Assembly (NCBI RefSeq): GCF_030268965.1
Contig: NZ_BSSE01000006.1
Location: 62,001-126,000 of the forward strand
Length of the DNA stretch: 64,000 nt
Source: Microtetraspora sp. NBRC 16547
Lineage (GTDB): Bacteria > Actinomycetota > Actinomycetes > Streptosporangiales > Streptosporangiaceae
Reading direction: 5' to 3'
Both the position numbers and the translations under genes were made by a program. Positions 1 through 7,748 of this stretch are shown here, in pieces. The stretch's first letter is position 1. The number at the start of each line of letters is the position of its first letter. Below the pieces are notes generated by a model. It saw nothing but the letters and a program-made list of their open reading frames with translations, was not told the DNA's origin and did no database searches.

Positions 1-200
1 CCAGTGGAAAGTGTTGGGTGGGCCGGTGCGGATCGCATCATGTGATCGCACAGGTTCTGTGCGGCGAATGCCATGCCCCCGAGGTGAAGACCGCGATTGA
101 GGTCGTGGGGTTTCGTGTAGCGCGGTGCGCAGTTGGGACTGTGCGCAGGCCGGCCCCGCCCGTCCCTCGATGATGAGAGCGCCACCCCTCCCCGTGTCGA

Positions 201-929
201 TCAGCTCACGCGGTGCGGGCGAGGGACCTGGGCGAATGTGGACAGCCTGAACCACCGGGGCACGGCGCGACGTAGCGCCTCCGGGCCGTGTACCTCGACA
301 GCCCCGGAGCGGAGGGCGTCGGACCAGGTGAGATCGCCACGCCAGATCTCGGTCATCCGCCGCAGGCCCACGATCACCTTCACCGTCAGCGGATAGCCGG
401 GATCGTCGTCGCATACGTCGACGTCGCCGCGGGTGATAACCAGCCACCAGTCGCGGGTGTGCGCTGCCACATCGGTGAAGCTGAACTGCACCACCGTGCG
501 CTGTTCAGGGATGACGTCGTGGTCGACGTTGCGGTGCATGTCCCACAGCAGCAATTGCGGGTCGAGGTCCTCGTCACCCAGCTCCGGGATCCAGCGGATG
601 CCCCAAGCGCCCAGTGCTTCGACCACCGGCTGCAGCTCATGCCCGGCCGCAGTGAGCTGGTACCGCACCCGGTTGCCGTCGGGACGGCGCTCCAGGACGC
701 CCGCGCGCTCCAGCCGGTTTAGTCGCCTGGACAGCAGGGAGGGGGACATCCTCGGCACCCCGCGGCGCAGCTCGTTGAAGTACCGGCTTCCGGTGACCAG
801 TTCCCGGATGATGAGCAGCGTCCAGCGCTCGTCGAGCAGCTCCATCGCCTTTGCAACAGGGCAGAATTGTCCATACGAGGATCCCACGCCGTCAGGGTAA
901 CCCCGAGACGAAATCACCAGGTGGTACAC
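201..929 (-). CDS. HxlR-family winged-helix transcriptional regulator with C-terminal extension
   Basis: A DNA-binding regulator of the HxlR (MarR-like winged-helix) family, probably acting on its own promoter and on the divergent acyl-CoA dehydrogenase. Residues about 15-110 show the family pattern: GQFCPVAKAMELL with the single conserved Cys, ERWTLLIIREL, FNELRRGVP, SPSLLSRRLNRLE and a wing ending RVRYQLTAAG. Residues about 120-240 form an extra domain similar to the sterol-carrier-like tail of longer actinobacterial HxlR proteins (inference). The first start is a GTG at 929. A second GTG at 887 (before SSYGQF) fits the usual family N-terminus better, so the true start may be 42 bases further in. 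No effector can be predicted. Confidence 0.88.
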   Translation of the reverse strand: MYHLVISSRGYPDGVGSSYGQFCPVAKAMELLDERWTLLIIRELVTGSRYFNELRRGVPRMSPSLLSRRLNRLERAGVLERRPDGNRVRYQLTAAGHELQPVVEALGAWGIRWIPELGDEDLDPQLLLWDMHRNVDHDVIPEQRTVVQFSFTDVAAHTRDWWLVITRGDVDVCDDDPGYPLTVKVIVGLRRMTEIWRGDLTWSDALRSGAVEVHGPEALRRAVPRWFRLSTFAQVPRPHRVS

Positions 930-930
930 A

Positions 931-942
931 TCTAGTACTAGA
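931..942. promoter_or_regulatory. 12-bp perfect palindrome in the HxlR / acyl-CoA dehydrogenase divergent region
   Basis: The sequence TCTAGTACTAGA is a perfect palindrome. It lies directly upstream of the HxlR start and 32 bases before the acyl-CoA dehydrogenase ATG. Position and symmetry suit an operator for the dimeric HxlR protein. The binding role is inferred. Confidence 0.5.
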
Positions 943-973
943 GGCGGGTGCCTGGCGTTTTTAACGTCGAGCC

Positions 974-2122
974 ATGACTCTTACAGTGAACCCGACCGAG
1001 CACGACGCCGACGTCGTCGCGCTGGCCGCCAAGGTCGGCCTGAGGTGCGCGCCGAGCGAGGCGGAACACGACCTGCACGCTACCTTCGTCGCCGAGGGCT
1101 ACCAGGCGATGAAGGATTACGGTTACCTGCGGCTGGCCGTACCCACGGAGTTCGGCGGCCTGGGGGCCGCACTGCGTCAAGTCGTGCTGGCTGAGGGCGA
1201 GCTCGCCCGGCATGCCGGGTCGGCCGCGCTGGCCGCGGCCATGCACCTTTACATGACTCTGGTCCAGTGCTGGCGGCACCGTCGAGGCGCGCCGGACGCC
1301 GAGGGCGCGCTGCGCCGAGTTGCCACGGACGGGCTGATCATGGCTACCAGCGGCGGATCGGACTGGGTGTGCCCAACGACGACGGCCGTCGAGGTCGACG
1401 GTGGGTTCCGGTTCACCGGACGGAAGACGTTCTGCTCACAGGCGCCGGTCGCGACTGTCATCTCGACCTCGGCAGTGCTCGGGGAACCCGGACCCGACGC
1501 CGAGGTGCTGCACGCGGGGGTACCGCTGTCCAGCCCCGGCGTGTCGCTGGTCGAGACCTGGGACACCCTCGGGATGCGTGGCACTGCCAGCCATGACCTG
1601 GTGTTCGACGACGTGTTCGTCCCGGCCGACAAGATCCTCGGTCGCCGGCCGTACGGGAAGCTCGCGGGGCCGCTGCTGGTCGCCGCCATTCACTTCGCGC
1701 CCGTCGTGAGCGCGGTCTATCTGGGCATTGCTCAGGGGGCGTACGACGAGGCGCTCCGCGTCCTCGGCGCGCGTGCCGGAGACCCTGCTCCGGCGGCGGT
1801 ACGTCAGCTGGGGGAGATAGCCGCCCGCCTGCGGGTGGCCTGGTGGGCGCTGATCGCCGCTGTCGAGGAAGTCGGTGACGACCCGCCGGCGGACGAGCCG
1901 ACCTTGATCACGCTGATGGTGGCCAAGCGGCACGCCGTGTGTGAGGCGAAGGCCATCGTCGACCTCGCTCTCGATGTCGTGGGAGGTGCGGCCTTCTTCC
2001 GGAGCTCCTCGTTGGAACGGGCATATCGGGACGTCCGCGGAGGCTCGTTCCACCCCATCACCCCCGAGGCGACCTTGGCTCTGGTCGGAACCGCCGCGCT
2101 GGCCAATGCGGAGCGCCTCTGA
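974..2122 (+). CDS. acyl-CoA dehydrogenase family flavoprotein
   Basis: A 382-residue member of the acyl-CoA dehydrogenase superfamily, a cytosolic FAD enzyme that oxidises acyl-CoA or related substrates. The N-terminal helical domain contains LRLAVPTEFGG. The mid-protein beta domain has MATSGGSDW and FRFTGRKTFCSQAP. The segment WDTLGMRGTASHDLVFDDVFVP is the usual lead-in to the C-terminal helical bundle, which ends with VDLALDVVGGAAFF and YRDVRGGSFHP. The length is normal for the family. The usual catalytic Glu is not obvious, so a hydroxylase- or desaturase-like relative is possible. It is transcribed away from the HxlR gene across a 44-base gap holding a palindrome, so it is likely controlled by that regulator. 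Substrate unknown. Confidence 0.9.
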   Translation: MTLTVNPTEHDADVVALAAKVGLRCAPSEAEHDLHATFVAEGYQAMKDYGYLRLAVPTEFGGLGAALRQVVLAEGELARHAGSAALAAAMHLYMTLVQCWRHRRGAPDAEGALRRVATDGLIMATSGGSDWVCPTTTAVEVDGGFRFTGRKTFCSQAPVATVISTSAVLGEPGPDAEVLHAGVPLSSPGVSLVETWDTLGMRGTASHDLVFDDVFVPADKILGRRPYGKLAGPLLVAAIHFAPVVSAVYLGIAQGAYDEALRVLGARAGDPAPAAVRQLGEIAARLRVAWWALIAAVEEVGDDPPADEPTLITLMVAKRHAVCEAKAIVDLALDVVGGAAFFRSSSLERAYRDVRGGSFHPITPEATLALVGTAALANAERL

Positions 2123-2205
2123 CCTGGATGGGCGTTAACCCTTGAAATGAAGCTTGAGATCTTCGAGCAGGAAGCCCGAAAGTGGCAGCCATGGGTTCAA
2201 CGCGT

Positions 2206-2514
2206 TCAGCGTGTAAGCACTGGTGCGCAGACCGTCTGGAATGGCTCGGGCAAGCCATAGTCGCGCCACTCCTGCGGAGTAAGGGATCGGCCTGCCACCC
2301 TGCATGCGGAAGAAAATAGATCACGATCGGCAGAAGGCGGGGTGCTCCACAACCGCACCGTCTGGTCGTTGCTGGCTGTGGCGAGGGCGTGGCCGTCGGG
2401 GCTGAGGGCCAAGGCGTTCACGTAATCGGTGTGGCCGGTGAGTGGGGTGCCGGTTGGGCGGTGGGTGGTGACGTCCCATAGCCGCACGGTTTTATCGTCG
2501 GGGGTAGGCAAGGA
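2206..2514 (-). pseudogene. C-terminal remnant of a WD40-repeat protein
   Basis: About 100 codons encode the end of a beta-propeller protein: [12 protein letters not shown], then [28 protein letters not shown], then the tail [14 protein letters not shown]. That tail is typical of large actinobacterial WD40 proteins that carry an N-terminal NTPase or kinase domain. No upstream part survives. The open frame continues past 2514 only as an antisense shadow of the plus-strand gene starting at 2548. The parent was therefore truncated near 2515, probably when the neighbouring gene arrived. Confidence 0.75.
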
Positions 2515-2547
2515 TAAGGGCATCATTATTACCAAGGCCGCCGGAAA

Positions 2548-3078
2548 GTGAACAGCATGAACGGGTTGGGAAATATAAACTCCATATTGGCCCTCTTCGG
2601 GGAGATGCGTACGACTGACGTGCTCGTCCCCGGATATATCGATCATGACGACGAGCCGCCGAGTTTCCATCCATGGACGGTCACAGCGTATTTCGCGCTT
2701 GAGAACGCAATGGTCAGGATGGATTCCGTCCAGAACTACAGTCAGCTCAAGCTGAGTGTGGTCGATGAAATGGCTGTCCCCGACGAAATTCTGCGCGAAG
2801 AGGAGCAGTTCGCGGTGGCATCCTACTCTCATCTCTTCTTCGCGGACGCGTACGAATCGTTCAGGTGTACGCAGGTCAGATATGTCGAGGATGAATCTTC
2901 GGATGCAAGCCAGGCTATCGTGCAATGCATTGAATTCGTATTTGAGGATAATTGGCCCGTCTTTGTTGATCCTGAATGGCATTTCGGTGTCAGGCTAGAG
3001 GGTGCCGGCGGCCTTGATCGTTGGCTTGAATCGAACTCGCCGCAGAACTCTCGGTTGGTTACCTGGTGTCCATCGTGA
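2548..3078 (+). CDS. hypothetical acidic protein
   Basis: I do not recognise this 176-residue protein. It is soluble, strongly acidic (runs such as DHDDEPP, REEEQF, VEDESSD) and rich in aromatic residues, with no membrane segment or known motif. The start is a GTG at 2548 behind a GGAAAG, with an ATG at 2557 as alternative. Base composition is clearly more AT-rich than its surroundings, and it abuts a broken WD40 gene, which suggests recent transfer. Size and composition would suit an immunity or cargo protein, but nothing in the sequence proves that. Confidence 0.6.
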   Translation: MNSMNGLGNINSILALFGEMRTTDVLVPGYIDHDDEPPSFHPWTVTAYFALENAMVRMDSVQNYSQLKLSVVDEMAVPDEILREEEQFAVASYSHLFFADAYESFRCTQVRYVEDESSDASQAIVQCIEFVFEDNWPVFVDPEWHFGVRLEGAGGLDRWLESNSPQNSRLVTWCPS

Positions 3079-3190
3079 CGCCTTCGAGATCCTGCGGCAC
3101 GCAGGCGACGGGGCCTGATCTCTTCCCACCGCCCCTACTGCCCCGCCGCGATTCCCGGCGGTTCGGCGCCTTGCCGGTGCGCGCCGAATG

Positions 3191-4581
3191 TCACGCTTCT
3201 GCTGGCAGGTGAGCGTGGTTTGGGGGCGGCGCGGTCTGGGCGGGGACGCGTAGCACGAACCGGGCGCCGCGGGGGCTGTCTTCGAGGGTGAGGGTGCCGC
3301 CGTGGGTTTCGGCGATCTGCCGGGCGATCGGCAGGCCCAGGCCGGTGCCGCCGGCGTCTCTTTGGCGGGAGGCCTCCAGGCGGGCGAACCGCTGGAAGAC
3401 GATCTCCCTTTGGTCGGGGGCGACGCCCTCGCCGTCGTCGCACACCTCCAGCACCGCAGTGCCCGCCTGGAGCGTGAGGGTGACCGTGATGGTGGTGTCG
3501 GCGTGGCGTTCGGCGTTGTCCAGCAGGTTGTTCAGCAATCGGGTCAGGCCGATCCGCTCCCCGTTGATCACCACGCCGGGGGCGAGGTGGCGGAGCACCG
3601 CGACCCTGCGCGGCCGCCGGTCCAGCTCGCACGGCACGAGGTCGGTCAGGTTGACGGGGGCGAGGCAGCCGCAGATCCCGGCGTCCAGCCGGGCGATCTG
3701 CAGCAGGTCGGTGACCAGGTCCTGCAGGTGTTCAACGCTGTCCAGGAGAGCCCCGCCGTCTGGGGCCAGTTCGTCTCTTCGGGGTACATGAGCCCTTCCT
3801 CGACCTGTGCGCGCATGGCGGTCAGCGGGCTGCGCAGGTCGTGGGAGGCGTCGGAGGCGAAGCGGAGATGCTGCTCGACCGCGGACTGGGCGCGGTCCAG
3901 GGTCCTGTTCGCGGTCTCGGCCAGATCCCGCAGTTCGTCGCGGTACTTCGGTACCGGAACCCGGTGTCCCAGATCGCTCGCGGTGATCTGGGCGAGTTTG
4001 CCGCTGATCGCGCTGACCGGCGCGAGGGTCTTGCCGACGATCCGGCGGGTGCCCACCGCGGTCGCGCCGACCAGCAGGAGCCAGCCGGCGGCGAGCGGGA
4101 CCAGCAGCCGAGGGCCCACGTACCAGGGGACATCGGCAACGGCCATGTTGAGCCGCCAGACACTGTTGGCCCGGTGGAAGGGATACTCGACCGCGATCTT
4201 GCACTGGTCGGGGAACACGGGTCCGCCGCACCGTCTCTCGGTCGCGTAACCGTCGACATCGGGTTGCAGGTTCGTCATCGATGGCTTGCCCGCCATGTCC
4301 GGGGTGGTGCCGACCATCGTTCCTACCGGGTTGAACACCTGCATCGATGCGTTGTACCTGCCCGGCGCCAGGTGGGGGGCCGCGCCGCTGTGGCGTATCT
4401 GCTTGACGACGTTCATAGCGTGGGCGACGAGTTGCTTGGTCCGGTGCTCGGCGGCGGCTTGCTGTGCCACGACCAGGACGAGCACCGCGACGGCCGTGCA
4501 GAGCAGCGCCATGACCGCGCTCGCCACCATGGTCAAGCGGGTCCGGATGGAGCACTCATGCCACACGCTCACCTTGATCAA
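3191..4581 (-). pseudogene. two-component sensor histidine kinase, frameshifted
   Basis: The gene encodes an orphan membrane sensor kinase in two frames. The 5' frame (4581 to about 3770) has a transmembrane segment at residues 15-40, an extracytoplasmic sensor, a second membrane segment near 160-180, a HAMP domain, and the HisKA H-box ASDASHDLRSPLTAMR. The 3' frame (about 3775 to 3191) continues with LLDSVEHLQDLVTDLLQIARLDAG, the N-box NNLLDNAERHA, the G1 box VCDDGEGV and the G2 box GGTGLGLPIA. The frames join near GLMYPEE/ELAPDGG. One missing base around 3765-3785 explains the break. No response-regulator gene is adjacent, which is unusual for this family. It may be a real null or a sequence error. 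Confidence 0.82.
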
Positions 4582-5000
4582 TACCCCATTCCGGCCAGAC
4601 GCACGGCCCTACACTCATAAAACGAGACTCACCGCCAAAGGCACGCAAGCATCACTGAAAGCGCATGTAACGCCTATGTCATGGCGAAGGAGGCTCACGA
4701 GGCGAAGTTGCCAGAGAGTGAAGGGCGCCCCTACCAGCGGCAGGCGGACCGGTAGGGCGGATCCTCCTCCGGCGAGGCCGGCGGCGTTTCCGCCTCGGGC
4801 GTCGGGAGGCTGGCGCGGTGCCGGATCATCGTGCTGGGTTATCTGCGGTTTTCCCCCGGGACGAGGGGTTTGAGCAACAACGGAACGGCCAGTGGCGGTA
4901 GCTATTAGGCGTGTTTCGTCTGATTGGCCTACAGGCTCTTCGGTGGGCTGATCGGCCTACGCGCGTCCGGTGGTAAGGCGGCCGTCGCCGAGGGCGACCG
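4582..5000. other. intergenic region, no gene recognised
   Basis: About 420 bases lie between the sensor-kinase start and the phosphatase end. I see no convincing coding pattern, tRNA or repeat. The kinase promoter should lie at the left edge. Confidence 0.5.
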
Positions 5001-6134
5001 TCACGGGCGGCCCGGCGAGGACGGGCCGCCCGGCCGGTCGTCCGTCGCGCGGACGGCGACGGCCGCGATGTCGTCGTCGAGTCGGCCGTGGCTGTAGTGG
5101 ACCAGGTCCCTGTGCAGCTGCTCGAGCAGCCGGGAAGGGGAGTCCGCGTTCCACTGGCCCGCGCGCTGCGTCAGCGGGAAGAACGCGCCGGTGCGGTCGC
5201 GGGTCTCGGTGACGCCGTCGGTGTACAGCAGCAGTTGGTCGCCGGCGGCGAAGGGAAGGGGGTCGATGTGATACTCCTGCCCGAGCAGGGCGCCCATGTT
5301 GATGGGCGGCGAGGGAGCCGTGGGAGTGACCTCGCGGACCGCTCCCGCGCGGAGCAGCAGCGGCGAGGGGTGGCCGCAGTTGACGATTTCGACCACCGAT
5401 CCGTCGTCGGGGAACTCGGCGAGCAGGGCCGTGGCGAAGTACTCCAGGTCGTCGCCGGACACCAGCGTGACGTAGCGGTTCATGCTCACGTCCAGTCGGC
5501 GGGCCAGCCGCGCCAGGTCCGGCTCGTCGTACGCGGCCTCCCGGAAGCATCCGACGATCGCCGAGGCCATGCCGACCGCGGGGAGTCCATTGCCGCGAAC
5601 GTCTCCGATGATCAGGCGGACGCCGTGGGGCGTCTCCAGCGCTTCGTAGAAGTCACCGCCGACACGGGCCTGGGCCGCGGCAGCGAGGTAGAGCGCGTCG
5701 ATGTCCAACCGGCCGAGGCGGTGGGGCATAGGGCGCAGCAGGACCTTCTGTGTCGTCTCGGCGACGGAGCGGACCTGGGCGAGGGTCTCCTCCCGCTGCT
5801 GGCGCACATGGCTGGCGGAGGCGGCCGCGGCGGTCACACCCGCGATCACCGCGATGGTGAACAGGTGGGTGTGCGAATCCTCCGGATGGGCGATGGTTAC
5901 GGCGATCAGGACGTCGATGGCCAGGGCCAGCAGGCCGAGGGCCACCGTTTCGACCACCGGCCACATCGAGGCGGCGAAAGCGGGGGCGACCACGAGAAAG
6001 CTGCTGAAGTAGAGGTGGCTCGGAGTCAGAACGGCCACCACGGTGACGACGGCGGTCAGCGCCAGGGGCGCCAGGAGCACCGGCTCCTTCCAGAGAATGG
6101 CCGCGCGACGCCACAATCGACTGGAATGGTTCAC
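5001..6134 (-). CDS. membrane-anchored PP2C-type (SpoIIE-like) serine/threonine phosphatase
   Basis: A 377-residue membrane phosphatase, probably acting on phosphorylated anti-anti-sigma-factor-type partners as is usual for SpoIIE/RsbU relatives. Residues 15-110 are a run of about four hydrophobic helices. A short coiled linker (RQQREETLAQVRSVAETTQ) leads to the catalytic domain at about 140-365. Metal-binding acidic motifs are visible: GGDFYEA, IIGDVRGNG, LLLYTDGVTETRD and DDDIAAVAVR. There is no PAS, GAF or kinase domain, so the signal input is probably the membrane part. A perfect inverted repeat sits just upstream. No anti-sigma partner is nearby. Confidence 0.9.
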   Translation of the reverse strand: MNHSSRLWRRAAILWKEPVLLAPLALTAVVTVVAVLTPSHLYFSSFLVVAPAFAASMWPVVETVALGLLALAIDVLIAVTIAHPEDSHTHLFTIAVIAGVTAAAASASHVRQQREETLAQVRSVAETTQKVLLRPMPHRLGRLDIDALYLAAAAQARVGGDFYEALETPHGVRLIIGDVRGNGLPAVGMASAIVGCFREAAYDEPDLARLARRLDVSMNRYVTLVSGDDLEYFATALLAEFPDDGSVVEIVNCGHPSPLLLRAGAVREVTPTAPSPPINMGALLGQEYHIDPLPFAAGDQLLLYTDGVTETRDRTGAFFPLTQRAGQWNADSPSRLLEQLHRDLVHYSHGRLDDDIAAVAVRATDDRPGGPSSPGRP

Positions 6135-6149
6135 GATTCACCTAAGCAT

Positions 6150-6176
6150 CGTAGGGTGACTAATTTTTACCCTACG
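6150..6176. promoter_or_regulatory. 8-bp perfect inverted repeat upstream of the PP2C phosphatase
   Basis: CGTAGGGT at 6150-6157 is mirrored by ACCCTACG at 6169-6176 across 11 AT-rich bases. It lies 16-42 bases upstream of the phosphatase start. Two half-sites about two helical turns apart suit an operator. The T-run is in the loop rather than after the stem, which argues against a terminator. Confidence 0.45.
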
Positions 6177-6179
6177 TGA

Positions 6180-6769
6180 TTGAATCCGGCTGTCTGGATC
6201 GGCTGCGGCAAGGCGTCGGCGGGCGGGCGGTGGCCGAATCAAGCAGAGTCGCGCGGTTCGCTCTCGGCCGCATCCACCGGCGCTGTCAGGCCTGGCGCAG
6301 AGCGGCGTCGGCGGAGTCCACGGCCTGAGGGACCTCACGAGCCGCGCCTCGGGCAGTGCGCAGGGTGTTGAGCATGCCGCCCGCCGTCCGCAGGCCGGGC
6401 GGCGGCTCCGCACGGTCAGCCGAAGGCGTCGGTGATGTGCTGGGCGCTCATCCGTAGGGCCCGGACTACCTATCGCTGGGACACTCGCCCTCCCTGCCCA
6501 CGCTGACCAACCGCCGATCTGCGCGACCTCTTAGTCAACGGGTTCAGGATCACCGCAGGTCAGACACAACTTCGTTGGAAATTTCTTCATTGCTACAAGT
6601 GCCGTCAATTGCATCAGATGCGATCCGGCGACAGATGGGTGTCCGCCTGTCTCGTGGTAGGTCCAGCGGGCCGGTGAGCTGGCTGTTCAGCCTGGACCGG
6701 ACGTGATCTGGCCAGGGCCGGTGAGGACGTCCACCAGGGCCACACCGGTCTTCACCGGCTGCCCGGGCG
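6180..6769. other. non-coding or decayed region
   Basis: About 590 bases in which open frames look like random high-GC shadows. I recognise no intact gene, RNA or repeat. It precedes the CoA-transferase fragment and is probably decayed DNA. Confidence 0.45.
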
Positions 6770-6976
6770 CGGGACCCGTAACGCACGTCGAGGTCAATCT
6801 GCTCTCGACCTTGCTGTCGAGCCTGGTCAATCAGGCCGCCGGGTACACCCTCGCCAGCCGGGTTCCGGGCATCATGGGCAACCGGCACCCTTCGATCGCG
6901 CCCTACGAGGTCTACCAGGCCAAGGACCGGCCATTCGTCATCCGGCGAACTGGCGGTCGTTGCCGACGGCGATGAC
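6770..6976 (+). pseudogene. CaiB/BaiF family III CoA-transferase fragment with a small internal inversion
   Basis: The frame reads HVEVNLLSTLLSSLVNQAAG, then MGNRHPSIAPYEVYQ, then RPFVI. This is the mid-region of a family III CoA-transferase. The expected continuation AVGNDRQFAG is not on this strand: it is encoded on the minus strand over 6943-6970, directly after the break. The flipped block is bounded by the 6-bp inverted repeat GTCATC (6937-6942) / GATGAC (6971-6976). Re-inverting it restores RPFVIAVGNDRQFAG. The start and end of the gene are absent, so it is non-functional. Confidence 0.7.
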
Positions 6977-7578
6977 CGCGGACGGCGACCCAGTCAGGGC
7001 AGAAGTGATCGTGACTGTGTCTCCGGACTGACGCCGCGCCCGCAGATCACCGGCGTCGGGCTCCGATGAGAGAGCTCCGTCATGGGCGCCGTCCACATGA
7101 ACGCGGTAGTCGTCTGCGTCTCGGGAAGCCGGGACGCTGGCCTCGAACACCCTGAGATCGGGAGTGTTTCATGGCGGGAATGACCTGCCAGCGTGTGACC
7201 TCACTGCTCGCGTAGGCAACCGACCCTCACCACCGTTCTTATGCCGGTCGAGATCCCGACGGGTCCTCGATCAAACAGGACCTACGCCGACTGATGTTCG
7301 GGCAAGTCATCGCGCGCGCTGAGGTCCTCGCCCTTTGGATGTGGCGATCGAGGAGAGCGAGCGCGTGGAGCGACGGGCAACAGCTCATGAAGTCCAGCTC
7401 ACGTGCGACAGGCGTGAGCGGCCGTCTGCTTGCGTGCATTGGACGGGCACGGTCACCGGACTTCGTTTGAATGACTATCCGCGGAGAGCCGATCACGGCG
7501 GCGTGATCATGATGCCCAGGAAAACTCATTTGAACCTGTCGGTGACCCCTGGAGGCGTTCAGACCGACGGTCAAACGA
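6977..7578. other. non-coding region left of the tRNA-Pro scar
   Basis: About 600 bases without a recognisable gene. Open frames here lack conserved motifs. It should be the chromosomal DNA that originally followed the tRNA-Pro gene. Confidence 0.4.
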
Positions 7579-7618
7579 TCAAGGGCCTGACCGCTGTTTC
7601 CAGCGATCAGGCCCTTGA
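7579..7618 (-). terminator. strong hairpin terminator downstream of the tRNA-Pro fragment
   Basis: A 12-bp perfect stem (TCAAGGGCCTGA at 7579-7590 with its complement at 7607-7618) extends inward with 5 more pairs (CGCTG/CAGCG) around a TTTC loop. On the minus strand it begins 14 bases after the tRNA 3' end, where a tRNA terminator is expected. Its survival indicates that this side is the original chromosomal flank of the tRNA gene. Confidence 0.7.
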
Positions 7619-7632
7619 CCTGCATCTATCGG

Positions 7633-7675
7633 GTCGGGGTGGCGGGATTTGAACCCACGGCCTCTTCGTCCCGAA
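7633..7675 (-). other. 3' half of tRNA-Pro(CGG): integrative-element attachment site
   Basis: Read on the minus strand this runs from a TTCGGGA anticodon loop (anticodon CGG) through CGAAG, a variable loop, a T-arm with GGTTCAAATCC and an acceptor strand CACCCCGAC. The sequence before the loop cannot pair with CGAAG and there is no D-arm, so it is not a functional tRNA. A tRNA 3' half starting at the anticodon loop, 74 bases from an integrase gene, is the classic att scar of a tRNA-targeting integrative element. The intact tRNA should lie at the other end of the original element. Confidence 0.75.
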
Positions 7676-7748
7676 CCGCGAGCGCTGCTTCAATAGAAGA
7701 TGTTTAAGGCGTCACGATCTGTGTAAAACCCCAGGTAGAAGCCATAGT

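Noticed and set aside
2515-2982. Upstream half of the long minus-strand frame that contains the WD40 remnant
   Set aside because: It shows no WD40 pattern and is the exact antisense of the plus-strand gene at 2548-3078, whose codon use looks real.
3765-3785. Programmed ribosomal frameshift in the sensor kinase
   Set aside because: No slippery heptamer or stimulatory hairpin is apparent, and histidine kinases are not known for this. A deletion or sequence error is simpler.
7633-7705. A complete tRNA-Pro gene
   Set aside because: The 5' side cannot pair with the anticodon stem or acceptor strand. Only the 3' half from the anticodon loop is present.
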